From Limnohabitans sp. (GTDB lineage Bacteria > Pseudomonadota > Gammaproteobacteria > Burkholderiales > Burkholderiaceae_C), in the NCBI RefSeq assembly GCF_030158565.1, contig NZ_JAOASQ010000033.1, forward strand, positions 1 through 56,978: a stretch of 56,978 bases of DNA, in the 5' to 3' direction. Under the pieces are notes generated by a model that was not told the origin of the DNA, made no database searches, and was given only the letters and a program-made list of their open reading frames with translations. Of this stretch, positions 34,225-42,577 are shown piece after piece. Both the position numbers and the translations under genes were made by a program. Each line of letters opens with the position of its first letter. Within the stretch, counting starts at the first letter, position 1.

Positions 34225-37200
34225 TCAATGATTCAACTGCCCCCAAGCCTTCTCCAGCCGTTTGATGCTCACCGGCTGCGGGGTGCGCAACTCTTGCGCG
34301 AAGAAGCTCACGCGCAACTCTTCCAGTAGCCAGCGGAACTCCAGCATGCGGGCGTCTTGGGCGCCTTTGCGTTCGGCCACCAGACGCCAGTAGCGTTGCT
34401 CTTGCGGTTTCAGCTCGGTCAGGCGCTGGGCGTCGCGGGCGGGGTCGGCGCGGTATTTGTCCAGGCGCAGGGTGATGGCCTTGAGGTAGCGGGCGCAGTG
34501 CTGGAGCTGCGGCCAGGGCGTGGCGGCCATGAAGTTTTTGGGCATCAGGCGTTGCAGTTGTTGGGTGCAGTCTGCCGTGGCGTCAGGGGCGTTTTTGGTG
34601 TCCTTGATCTTGCGGGTGGCCGCGCCAAACTCCAGCAAGACGGTGCCCGCCAGTCGGGCCACTTCGTTCGCAATCAGCGTGAGGCGGCCCCGGCCTTCTT
34701 CGATGCGGCGTTTGAAGCTCGGCTCGTCGTTAGGCAGCGGGTCGAGCAAAAAGGCGCGGTCCAGCGCCACGTCGATGATTTGCGTTTTGAGTTCGTCAGC
34801 CGTGCCCAGCGGCATGTAGGCCACGGCCATTTTTTGCAGGTCGGGGATGTTTTTCTCAAGGTACTTGAGCGCGTCTTTGATCTGCAGCGCAAACAGGCGG
34901 CGCAGGCCAGCGCGGTTTTTGGTGGCGGCCACATCGGGCTCGTCAAACACCTCGATGGTCACGGCGTCTTGCACGTCCACCAGCGCGGGGAAGCCGATCA
35001 GGGTCTGGCCGCCTTTGCTGATTTCCATCAGCTCGGGGAGTTCGCCGAAGGTCCAGGTGGTGTAGCGCTGGGGGGCTGTGGGGGTCTGTTTGGCGGGGGT
35101 TGTGCCTGTGCGGGCATGGATACCCGCGTTCGCGGGTATGACATAAGAAGCGGGTATGACATTGGCGGCGGGTATGACAGATTCTTTTGTCACACCCGAC
35201 TCACCCTTTGTCACACCCGACTCACCCTTTGTCACACCCGACTTGATCGGGTGTCCATGGGGGTCATGGATGCCCGCGTTCGCGGGCATGACAGCAGAGG
35301 CAGGCATGACCGATGAAGCGACTTTGAGCTGTGCCAGCGCCTGGAACGCACCCCGTGCTTTGGCTCCCAACTCGCCTTTGAGCGCGCCCAGGTTGCGGCC
35401 CATGCCCAGCTGGCGGCCGTGTTCGTCCACCACCAGCAGGTTCATGAACAAATGCGGGCTGAGCATGTCGTGTTTGAAGTCGGTGCGCTTCACGTCCAGG
35501 CTGGTTTCGTCACGCACTTTTTTCAGCAGCACCTCGGTCAGCGACCCGGCACCAAACAACTCGGGCACCGACAGCTCGGCGGCCAGCCGCGTGGCCGATT
35601 CGGGCAGCGGCACAAAGCGGCTGCGCGGGCGCTGCGGCAGGCTTTTGAGCAGGGCCTGGATTTTGTCTTTGAGCAAGCCGGGCACCAGCCATTCGCAGCG
35701 GTCTTCGCTCACCTGGTTGAGCACAAACAACGGCACCGTCACGGTCACGCCGTCGCGGGCATCGCCGGGCTGGTGCAGGTACGTGGCCTGGCAGTCGGTG
35801 CCGCCCAAACGGATGTGCTTGGGGAAAGCCTGCGTGGTGATGCCTGCGGCTTCGTGGCGCATCAGCTCTTCGCGGGTCAGCATCAGCAGGCGCGGTTGCT
35901 TAACGCTTTCGTGCCGATACCACTCTTCGAGCAGGCGGCCGCTGCAGACTTCGGGCGGAATCTGCTGGTCGTAAAAAGCGTAGATCAGCTCGTCGTCCAC
36001 CAGCACGTCTTGGCGGCGCGACTTGTGCTCCAGCTCTTCGACCTTGGCGATCATCTTGTGGTTGGCCGCCAGGAACGGCAGCTTGGTTTCCCACTGGTCA
36101 CCCACCAGCGCTTCGCGGATGAAGATCTCGCGTGCACCGTGCATGTCCACCCGGCTGTAGGGCATGCGGCGGCCGCTGTAAACGACCAGGCCATAGAGCG
36201 TGGCCCGCTCCAGCGCCACGACTTCGGCAGACTTCTTTTCCCAATGCGGGTCGAGCAGTTGTTTCTTGAGCAAATGCGCGCCAACCTGCTCCAACCACTG
36301 CGGCTCGATGGCGGCAATGCCCCGGCCAAACAGGCGCGTGGTTTCCACCAACTCAGCCACCACGATCCAGCGGCCCGGCTTTTTGCTCAGGTGCGCGCCG
36401 GGGTGTTTGTGGAACTTGATGCCGCGTGCGCCCAGATAGGCCTCTTCGTCTTCGAGCTTGTAGCCCACGTTGCCCAGCAGACCCGCCAGCATGGACAGGT
36501 GCAATTGCTCATAGCTCGCGGGCTGCGTGTTGATGCGCCACTTGTGCTCGGCCACCACCGTGAGCAGCTGGGTGTGCGTGTCGCGCCACTCGCGCACCCG
36601 GCGCACGTTGATGAAGTTCTGACGCAGCAGTTGCTCGTATTGGCGGTTGCTGAGTTTGTGGGTGGACGGGTTGGTGCGGCCCCCGTCATCGCGAGGAGCG
36701 GAGCGAGGTGGCGATCCAGTCTGAATACCACTGGATTGCCGCGCTTCGCTCGCAATGACGGATACACGGGCATGGGGTTCGCCGCCACGGGCATCGTGAA
36801 TCCATTTCCACAGCTTCAGGTAGCCGGTGAATTCGCTCTTGTCGTCGTCAAACTTGGCGTGTTGTTGGTCAGCCTGGGCTTGCGCGTCCATGGGGCGGTC
36901 GCGCACGTCTTGCACACTCATGGCGCTGGCGATCACCAGCACTTCGTCCAGTGCTTCGCGGCCACGCGCTTCCAAAATCATGCGGCCGACGCGGGGGTCC
37001 AGCGGCAGGCGGGCCAGCTCTTTGCCAATGGGGGTCAGCTCGTTGTCATCATCCACCGCGCCCAGCTCGGCCAGCAACTGATAGCCGTCGGTGATGGCGC
37101 GTTTGGACGGTGCTTCGATGAACGGGAAGTCTTCCACCACACCCAGGTGCAGGCTCTTCATGCGCAAGATCACACCCGCCAAAGACGAGCGCAAGATTTC

Positions 37201-38346
37201 AGGGTCGGTGAAGCGCGGGCGGCCCGCAAAGTCTTTGTCGTCGTACAGGCGAATGCAAATGCCGTTGGCCACGCGGCCGCAACGACCCGCACGCTGGTTG
37301 GCTGCCGCCTGGCTGATGGGCTCGACCATCAGCTGCTCGACCTTGCTGCGCAGGCTGTAGCGCTTGACCCGCGCCGTGCCCGCGTCGATCACATAACGGA
37401 TGCCGGGCACCGTCAATGAAGTTTCGGCCACGTTGGTGGCCAGCACGATGCGGCGGCCGTTGGACGCTTCAAAAATCCGGTCCTGCTCGGCCTGCGACAG
37501 GCGGGCAAACAGCGGCAGCACCTCGGCGTTGCGCGTGAGCGGCTGGTGCGCCAGATGTTTGCGCAGGTGGTCGGCGGCTTCGCGGATCTCGCGCTCGCCC
37601 GGCAAAAAAATCAGGATGTCGCCCCCTGCCCCGCCCTGCCAGAGTTCGTCCACCGCATCGGCCATGGCCTCGTTCAGGCCGTAGTCACGCGACTCTTCAA
37701 ACGGGCGGTAGCGCTGCTCCACCGGGAAGGTGCGGCCCGAGACCATGATGACCGGCGCCGGTCCGTTGCGCGAGGCAAAGTGCTTGGCAAAGCGGTCGGC
37801 ATCAATGGTGGCCGAGGTGACGACGATCTTGAGGTCTGGCCTGCGCGGCAGGATCTGGCGCAGGTAGCCCAGCAAGAAGTCGATGTTCAGGCTGCGTTCG
37901 TGTGCCTCGTCGATGATGATGGTGTCATACGCTTGCAGCAGCGGGTCGGTCTGGGTTTCGGCCAGCAAGATGCCATCGGTCATAAGCTTGACGGACGCGT
38001 TTTTGCTCAAACGGTCTTGAAACCGCACCTTGAAACCCACCACTTCGCCGAGCGGCGTCTTCAATTCTTCGGCAATGCGCTTGGCCACCGAGCTGGCCGC
38101 AATGCGCCGGGGCTGGGTGTGGCCAATCAACCGCCCTCGCTCGCCGGGCTTGGCATTCAGCCGCCCGCGCCCCAGCATCAGCGCAATCTTGGGCAGCTGC
38201 GTGGTCTTGCCCGAGCCGGTCTCGCCGCAGACGATGATGACCTGGTGCTGGTCCATGGCGGCCATGATTTCGTCACGGCGGGCAGAGACCGGCAGGCCTT
38301 CGGGGAAGTCGATTTGGAGGGGGGTGGGGTTTGCAGACTCGGTCAC
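34225..38346 (-). CDS. hrpA: ATP-dependent RNA helicase HrpA
   Basis: About 1373 residues, DEAH-box helicase. Walker A GETGSGKTTQLP, DEAHERSLN, SATID and QRAGRCGR are all present, followed by the HA2/OB region and the long HrpA-specific C-terminal half. The family role is rescue of stalled ribosomes/mRNA remodelling. The GTG at 38346 begins VTESANPTPLQ; an alternative GTG is at 38376. Two repeat-derived stretches interrupt conserved sequence in frame: about residues 529-555 (36684-36760) and about 1012-1077 (35116-35310). The stop lies 10 bp from the hsdM remnant. Confidence 0.94.
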   Translation of the reverse strand: MTESANPTPLQIDFPEGLPVSARRDEIMAAMDQHQVIIVCGETGSGKTTQLPKIALMLGRGRLNAKPGERGRLIGHTQPRRIAASSVAKRIAEELKTPLGEVVGFKVRFQDRLSKNASVKLMTDGILLAETQTDPLLQAYDTIIIDEAHERSLNIDFLLGYLRQILPRRPDLKIVVTSATIDADRFAKHFASRNGPAPVIMVSGRTFPVEQRYRPFEESRDYGLNEAMADAVDELWQGGAGGDILIFLPGEREIREAADHLRKHLAHQPLTRNAEVLPLFARLSQAEQDRIFEASNGRRIVLATNVAETSLTVPGIRYVIDAGTARVKRYSLRSKVEQLMVEPISQAAANQRAGRCGRVANGICIRLYDDKDFAGRPRFTDPEILRSSLAGVILRMKSLHLGVVEDFPFIEAPSKRAITDGYQLLAELGAVDDDNELTPIGKELARLPLDPRVGRMILEARGREALDEVLVIASAMSVQDVRDRPMDAQAQADQQHAKFDDDKSEFTGYLKLWKWIHDARGGEPHARVSVIASEARQSSGIQTGSPPRSAPRDDGGRTNPSTHKLSNRQYEQLLRQNFINVRRVREWRDTHTQLLTVVAEHKWRINTQPASYEQLHLSMLAGLLGNVGYKLEDEEAYLGARGIKFHKHPGAHLSKKPGRWIVVAELVETTRLFGRGIAAIEPQWLEQVGAHLLKKQLLDPHWEKKSAEVVALERATLYGLVVYSGRRMPYSRVDMHGAREIFIREALVGDQWETKLPFLAANHKMIAKVEELEHKSRRQDVLVDDELIYAFYDQQIPPEVCSGRLLEEWYRHESVKQPRLLMLTREELMRHEAAGITTQAFPKHIRLGGTDCQATYLHQPGDARDGVTVTVPLFVLNQVSEDRCEWLVPGLLKDKIQALLKSLPQRPRSRFVPLPESATRLAAELSVPELFGAGSLTEVLLKKVRDETSLDVKRTDFKHDMLSPHLFMNLLVVDEHGRQLGMGRNLGALKGELGAKARGAFQALAQLKVASSVMPASAVMPANAGIHDPHGHPIKSGVTKGESGVTKGESGVTKESVIPAANVIPASYVIPANAGIHARTGTTPAKQTPTAPQRYTTWTFGELPELMEISKGGQTLIGFPALVDVQDAVTIEVFDEPDVAATKNRAGLRRLFALQIKDALKYLEKNIPDLQKMAVAYMPLGTADELKTQIIDVALDRAFLLDPLPNDEPSFKRRIEEGRGRLTLIANEVARLAGTVLLEFGAATRKIKDTKNAPDATADCTQQLQRLMPKNFMAATPWPQLQHCARYLKAITLRLDKYRADPARDAQRLTELKPQEQRYWRLVAERKGAQDARMLEFRWLLEELRVSFFAQELRTPQPVSIKRLEKAWGQLNH
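35116..35310. repeat. Cluster of family-B palindromes inside hrpA
   Basis: Two complete ATGGAT(A/G)C-CCGCG...GCGGG-ATGACA palindromes (35116-35143, 35265-35293) flank decayed GCGGGTATGACA pieces and three 21-bp tandem units beginning TTTGTCACACCCGAC (from 35187). The whole block keeps the hrpA frame open; the 21-bp units encode a seven-residue repeat (SGVTKGE). Confidence 0.85.
36684..36760. repeat. Palindromic repeat (family D) inside hrpA
   Basis: CGTCATCGCGAG at 36684 and CTCGCAATGACG ending 36760 are near-perfect inverted arms, with an inner ATCCAGT/ACTGGAT pair. This resembles a common interspersed bacterial palindrome translated as VIASEARQSS. It sits in frame in hrpA. Confidence 0.85.
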
Positions 38347-38370
38347 GGGCTGGATTATCCCACGACACGT

Positions 38371-38399
38371 GTTCACGTGCTACACTGGTTTACGTGAAC
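38371..38399. promoter_or_regulatory. Inverted repeat upstream of vapBC
   Basis: GTTCACGT (38371-38378) and ACGTGAAC (38392-38399) are perfect 8-bp inverted arms 13 bp apart, with a CACGTGTTCACGTG overlap at the left and a TACACT -10-like box between. A plausible autoregulatory VapBC operator, also close to the hrpA start on the other strand. Confidence 0.6.
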
Positions 38400-38418
38400 T
38401 TTCAACTTGGAGGTTTGG

Positions 38419-38685
38419 ATGACCAACCTGACCATTTCCCTCGACGAAAACCTCGTCAAACAAGCCCGCATCAAAGCCATTCAAGAAGGCACCTCGCTGA
38501 GCGCCAAGGTGCGCGAAATGCTGTCTGCTTATGTGCGACAAGATATGCCATTGGCTCCGATTGTGATTCCCAAATTACCCGTCTCCAAAGCCCGTGGCGG
38601 CCTGCGGCCGGGCATTGACCCCAGCAGCAACCGATCCCTGTACGACGCGATGGACGCGGGCATGGACCTGAAAAACCTGTCATGA
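38419..38685 (+). CDS. vapB: VapB-type antitoxin, ribbon-helix-helix
   Basis: 88 residues. N-terminal ribbon-helix-helix (MTNLTISLDENLVKQARIKA, then EGTSLSAKVREMLSAYV) for operator binding, and a C-terminal toxin-binding tail. ATG 38419 has a strong GGAGG site. Its stop overlaps the toxin start (ATGA), the usual coupling for antitoxin-toxin pairs. Confidence 0.88.
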   Translation: MTNLTISLDENLVKQARIKAIQEGTSLSAKVREMLSAYVRQDMPLAPIVIPKLPVSKARGGLRPGIDPSSNRSLYDAMDAGMDLKNLS

Positions 38686-39119
38686 CGCCAGATGTGAATG
38701 TGTTGGTGGCCGCTTTCCGGCTTGACCACCCTCACCACTTGCCTGCACGAGCTTGGCTAGATGAAGCCATGCTCCAAGCTGCCAATGGACGCAACAGCCT
38801 GATCCTGCTGGGCACCGTGGTGACTGGCTTTTTACGCATCAGCACCAACCCCAAAATCTTTCGGGAAACCGATCCTTTGCAGGATGTGAGCGACTTCATC
38901 GACAGCCTGCTCAGCTGCCCAGGCGTGCAATTTCAGCCGCAGGGTGCCACCTGGCCCAATTTGCGGCAAGTGTGCCTGGCACAACAAGCCACAGGCAACT
39001 TGATCACCGATGCTTGGATCGCCGCAACGGTGATGCAATCCGGTGAGACACTCTGCACATTCGACCGCGATTTTTCGCGTCTGCTTCCCGCAGACCAACT
39101 TCTTTTGCTCAAGCCCTGA
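38682..39119 (+). CDS. vapC: VapC-type PIN-domain toxin
   Basis: 145 residues. PIN ribonuclease fold with Asp4 (MTPDVNVLVAAF), the HPHHLPARAWLDEA helix, GFLRIST, Asp110 (LITDAWIAA) and Asp128/Asp130 (TFDRDF). The Glu often found ahead of the GFLR motif is Thr45 here, so metal binding may differ or another residue may serve. The likely role is cleavage of tRNA or other structured RNA. Coupled to vapB. Confidence 0.88.
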   Translation: MTPDVNVLVAAFRLDHPHHLPARAWLDEAMLQAANGRNSLILLGTVVTGFLRISTNPKIFRETDPLQDVSDFIDSLLSCPGVQFQPQGATWPNLRQVCLAQQATGNLITDAWIAATVMQSGETLCTFDRDFSRLLPADQLLLLKP

Positions 39120-39131
39120 CACCTCAAGCCC

Positions 39132-40478
39132 ATGTCCACAGTCTTCAACTTCACCTTCGTGCCCTGGTTCCGGTCGGTGGCGCCCTACATCCACATGCAC
39201 CGGGGCAAGACCTTTGTGGTGGGCATCGCGGGCGAGGCCATTGCCGCAGGCAAGCTGGGCCATATTGCGCAAGACTTGGCGCTGATCCAGAGCATGGGCG
39301 TCAAGGTGGTGCTGGTGCATGGCTTTCGACCCCAGGTGAACGAGCAACTGGCCGCCAAGGGCCACACCCCCAAGTATTCGCACGGCATGCGCATCACCGA
39401 CAGCGTGGCACTCGACTGCGCCCAAGAGGCGGCGGGCCAATTGCGTTATGAGATCGAAGCGGCCTTCAGCCAGGGCTTGCCCAACACGCCCATGGCGGGC
39501 TCCACGGTGCGCGTGATTTCGGGCAACTTCATCACGGCGCGGCCGGTGGGCATTGTGGACGGGGTGGACTTTCAGCACTCGGGTCTGGTGCGCAAGGTGG
39601 ACGTGGACGGCATCATGCGCACGCTGGACATGGGCGCGATGGTGCTGCTCTCGCCCTTTGGCTTTTCGCCCACGGGCGAGGCCTTCAACCTGACCATGGA
39701 AGAAGTGGCCACCAGCGTGGCGGCCGAACTGCAGGCCGACAAACTGATTTTTGTGACCGAGATTCCGGGCATTCGCATCCACCCGAACGAGCCGGCCAGC
39801 GACGACAACCCGATCGACACCGAGCTGCCACTGGCCGCAGCCAAGAAACTGCTGGCCGAGTCGCCCAACCCGACGCAGCCGACCGACTTGGCGTTTTATC
39901 TGCAGCACTGCGTGAAGGCGTGCGAAGAAGGCGTGGAGCGCAGCCACATCTTGCCCTTTGCGGTGGATGGCGCTTTGCTCTTGGAGGTGTATGTGCACGA
40001 CGGCATCGGCACGATGATCGTGGACGAGAAGCTCGAAGAACTGCGGGAAGCCACTTCCGACGATGTGGGTGGCATCTTGCAATTGATCGAGCCGTTTGAG
40101 AAAGACGGCACGCTGGTCAAGCGCGACCGCACCGAGATCGAGCGCGACATTGACCACTACACCATCATCGACCACGACGGCGTGATCTTTGCCTGCGCAG
40201 CGCTCTACCCCTACCCCGAAGCCAAAACCGCCGAGATGGCGGCGCTGACCGTGTCACCCCAATCGCAAGGCCAGGGCGACGGCGAGAAGGTGCTCAAACG
40301 TGTGGAGCAACGCGCCCGCGCCATGGGCCTGAAAAGCATTTTTGTGCTGACCACGCGCACCATGCACTGGTTCATCAAACGCGGTTTTGTGCAGGTCGAC
40401 CCCGACTGGCTGCCCGAAGCTCGCAAACGCAAATACAACTGGGACCGCAAGAGCCTGGTGCTGGTCAAGAAGCTGTGA
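39132..40478 (+). CDS. argA: N-acetylglutamate synthase
   Basis: 448 residues. The N-terminal amino-acid-kinase-like domain (about 1-290; VVLVHGFRPQVNEQL, STVRVISGNFITARP) is regulatory and probably binds arginine. The C-terminal GNAT domain (about 300-448; GVIFACAALYPYPE, LTVSPQSQGQGDGEKVLKR) carries acetyl-CoA. First step of arginine synthesis. Length and domain order match the classical ArgA. It starts 12 bp after vapC, possibly by chance. Confidence 0.95.
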   Translation: MSTVFNFTFVPWFRSVAPYIHMHRGKTFVVGIAGEAIAAGKLGHIAQDLALIQSMGVKVVLVHGFRPQVNEQLAAKGHTPKYSHGMRITDSVALDCAQEAAGQLRYEIEAAFSQGLPNTPMAGSTVRVISGNFITARPVGIVDGVDFQHSGLVRKVDVDGIMRTLDMGAMVLLSPFGFSPTGEAFNLTMEEVATSVAAELQADKLIFVTEIPGIRIHPNEPASDDNPIDTELPLAAAKKLLAESPNPTQPTDLAFYLQHCVKACEEGVERSHILPFAVDGALLLEVYVHDGIGTMIVDEKLEELREATSDDVGGILQLIEPFEKDGTLVKRDRTEIERDIDHYTIIDHDGVIFACAALYPYPEAKTAEMAALTVSPQSQGQGDGEKVLKRVEQRARAMGLKSIFVLTTRTMHWFIKRGFVQVDPDWLPEARKRKYNWDRKSLVLVKKL

Positions 40479-40507
40479 TGTGGGTCAGGCGGCGTGCCTG
40501 CTCAGAC

Positions 40508-40536
40508 ATGGATACCGGATCAAGTCCGGTATGACA
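40508..40536. repeat. REP-like palindrome, family B (short form)
   Basis: ATGGATACCGGA-TCAAG-TCCGGTATGACA, stem TACCGGA/TCCGGTA. Near-identical to the element at 8806-8835. It lies 30 bp after argA. Confidence 0.8.
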
Positions 40537-40552
40537 GCTTTTCAGCCCGTCT

Positions 40553-40613
40553 ACCCTGTCACCCCATCCAACCCTGTCACCCCATCCAACCCTGTCACCC
40601 CATCCAACCCTGC
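40553..40613. repeat. 18-bp tandem repeat
   Basis: Three perfect head-to-tail copies of ACCCTGTCACCCCATCCA (40553-40606) and a partial fourth. The unit contains the GTCACCCC start of the family-B palindrome, suggesting it grew from one. Confidence 0.9.
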
Positions 40614-40660
40614 CCCCTGGAACTCCAGCAACCCGAGTAACCCCAGCAAGCTAGCCACCC

Positions 40661-40689
40661 TGTCACCCCGGGCTTGACCCGGGGTCCAT
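40661..40689. repeat. REP-like palindrome, family B (long form)
   Basis: TGTCACCCCGGG-CTTGA-CCCGGGGTCCAT; 28 bp before the dsbB stop. It may also end convergent transcription from argA and dsbB. Confidence 0.8.
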
Positions 40690-40716
40690 CTGCGCCAACA
40701 CCCCTCACCCGTTGAA

Positions 40717-41217
40717 TCAGCGGCTGCGCCAAGCCTGCACAGCGATCAGCAAGCCCATCAACGCAAATCCGACAAAAGCCAGGAATGACCAGTTGGCGAT
40801 CGAGCCGCCGAGGAAGGTCCAGTCGACCTTGGTGCAATCACCGCTGCCCTTGAAGATCATGGGGATGGCGCGGTTGATCGGGAAATTTTCGACCATGCCG
40901 TAGAAGTCACGACCGCAGGTGACGATCTCAGGCGGGTACCACTGCAGCCAGCTTTGGCGGGCGGCCACAAAAGCGCCAAAACCGGCTTTCAGCGCCAGCA
41001 ACACGCCGAACACAGCCACCGCGCCGGGTTTGCGCAAACGCGAGCCAATCAATGCGATGAGCATCACCCCGATCAGGGCGTAGCGCTGCACGATGCACAT
41101 GGGGCAAGGGTTCAGGCCCACCACGTGTTGCAAGTACAAGCCAAACGCCAGCATGCCGATGCACGACAGTGCAATCAGCGCCATCCAGCGGTTTAAGGTG
41201 ATGGAAAACAGTTTCAT
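40717..41217 (-). CDS. dsbB: Disulfide bond formation protein B
   Basis: 166-residue inner-membrane protein with four helices that passes electrons from DsbA to quinone. Both periplasmic Cys pairs are present: Cys38/Cys41 in NPCPMC and Cys101/Cys128 in VTCGRD and SGDCTK. The QRYALIG segment with the quinone-site Arg follows the first pair. ATG 41217 is preferred over an upstream TTG. No dsbA is seen nearby. Confidence 0.95.
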   Translation of the reverse strand: MKLFSITLNRWMALIALSCIGMLAFGLYLQHVVGLNPCPMCIVQRYALIGVMLIALIGSRLRKPGAVAVFGVLLALKAGFGAFVAARQSWLQWYPPEIVTCGRDFYGMVENFPINRAIPMIFKGSGDCTKVDWTFLGGSIANWSFLAFVGFALMGLLIAVQAWRSR

Positions 41218-41310
41218 GGGGCTTTGCAAATGGAAACGGGAGCATTGTGCTCCCGTTGTGCTGGGCTGGTCGTGACGCAGGTCACAAAGCCGTTTGATCT
41301 CGCCTGAATA

Positions 41311-42087
41311 TCAGGCGTCGGCAAATGCCCGTTCGATCACAAAGGCGCCAGGGGTGCTGGTGTTGCCTTCGGCCAGGCCATGCTCTTCGCAGATGCGCTT
41401 GAGGTCCTTGAGCATGCCTGGGGAGCCGCAGATCATGACGCGGTCGGTTTCGGGGTTGAGTTTGGGCATGCCCAAGTCCGCGAACAGTTTGCCGTTTTCG
41501 ATCAGGTCCGTCACGCGGCCCTGGTTTTTGTAGGGCTCGCGGGTCACGGTGGGGTAGTACAGCAGCTGGTTCGTCACCATCTCGCCCAAGAACTCGTTGG
41601 CCGGCAGCTCTTGGGTGATGTAGTCGTGGTAGGCCAGCTCATTGACCTGGCGCACGCCGTGCACCAGGATGACTTTTTCGAACCGCTCATAGGTCTCAGG
41701 GTCACGGATGATGCTCATGAAGGGGGCCAAGCCCGTGCCGGTGGACATCAGGTACAGGTTTTTGCCAGGCAAGAGGTAGTCGCACAACAAGGTGCCGGTG
41801 GGCTTGCGGCCAACAACGATGGTGTCGCCCACCTGGATGTGCTGCAGTTTGGAGGTCAGCGGGCCGTCGGGCACCTTGATGCTCAAAAATTCGAGGTGCT
41901 CTTCGTAGTTGGCGCTGGCAATCGAGTAAGCGCGCAGCAGCGGTTTGCCGTTGTCCTGGCGCAGGCCGATCATGGTGAAGTGGCCATTCGAAAAACGCAG
42001 GGCCTGGTCACGCGTGGTGGTGAAGCTGAACAGTCGGTCGGTCCAGTGGTGAACGCTCAGAACGCGTTCTTCGAGAAATGCACTCAT
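41311..42087 (-). CDS. fpr: Ferredoxin/flavodoxin-NADP reductase
   Basis: 258 residues of the Fpr (plant-type, bacterial subclass) family. FAD site RAYSIAS, FLSIKVPDGPLTSKL, the pyrophosphate loop STGTGLAPFMSI, and the NADP site ICGSPGML. The C-terminal AFVIERAFADA is typical of subclass IA enzymes. It supplies reduced ferredoxin, often under oxidative stress. It diverges from yggX, an iron/oxidative-damage protein, across 213 bp. Confidence 0.95.
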   Translation of the reverse strand: MSAFLEERVLSVHHWTDRLFSFTTTRDQALRFSNGHFTMIGLRQDNGKPLLRAYSIASANYEEHLEFLSIKVPDGPLTSKLQHIQVGDTIVVGRKPTGTLLCDYLLPGKNLYLMSTGTGLAPFMSIIRDPETYERFEKVILVHGVRQVNELAYHDYITQELPANEFLGEMVTNQLLYYPTVTREPYKNQGRVTDLIENGKLFADLGMPKLNPETDRVMICGSPGMLKDLKRICEEHGLAEGNTSTPGAFVIERAFADA

Positions 42088-42300
42088 GAAATCTTTTGGG
42101 TTGGGGGCCGGAACCAGAGTCCCATGGCCACAAAGGGGAGCTGAAAGCTTGCTACAGTTGGGCCTTGAAAGACCGCGAGAAAAGCCGATCCTGTCGCAAA
42201 ACAGGCCGTATTTTCCCCCGAACCGCTTACAACTGGAAATACTGAAATTTTATATCCGTATAACCAGAGCTTCTTAAGATAGATCAAGGCAGCAATCACC

Positions 42301-42576
42301 ATGGCACGTACCGTTCAATGCATCAAACTCGGCACCGAAGCAGAGGGCCTGGATTTTCCGCCCTACCCCGGCGATTTGGGCAAACGCATTTGGGAAAGCG
42401 TGAGCAAGCAAGCCTGGGCCGATTGGCTCAAGCACCAGACCATGCTGGTCAATGAAAACCGCCTGAACCTGGCCGATCTGCGCGCCCGCCAATACCTGGC
42501 TCGCCAGATGGAAAACCATTTCTTTGGCTCTGGCGCAGACGCGGCCCAAGGCTACGTGCCGCCAGCAGCCAATTGA
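42301..42576 (+). CDS. yggX: Oxidative damage protection protein YggX
   Basis: 91-residue protein. The conserved [20 protein letters not shown] start (with Cys7) and the [20 protein letters not shown] helix mark the YggX/Fe(2+)-trafficking family, which protects iron-sulfur clusters. The region upstream has an AT-rich TTTTATATCCGTATAACC box. The next gene overlaps or abuts its stop. Confidence 0.96.
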   Translation: MARTVQCIKLGTEAEGLDFPPYPGDLGKRIWESVSKQAWADWLKHQTMLVNENRLNLADLRARQYLARQMENHFFGSGADAAQGYVPPAAN

Positions 42577-42577
42577 T

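Noticed and set aside
35419..37419. A 666-codon open frame antisense to hrpA
   Set aside because: Helicase motifs on the other strand are continuous; the antisense product is low-complexity His/Gln/Ala-rich.
40553..40613. Possible repetitive peptide gene (NPVTPS repeat)
   Set aside because: The frame has no start with a ribosome site, and the array derives from a palindrome family in an intergenic gap.
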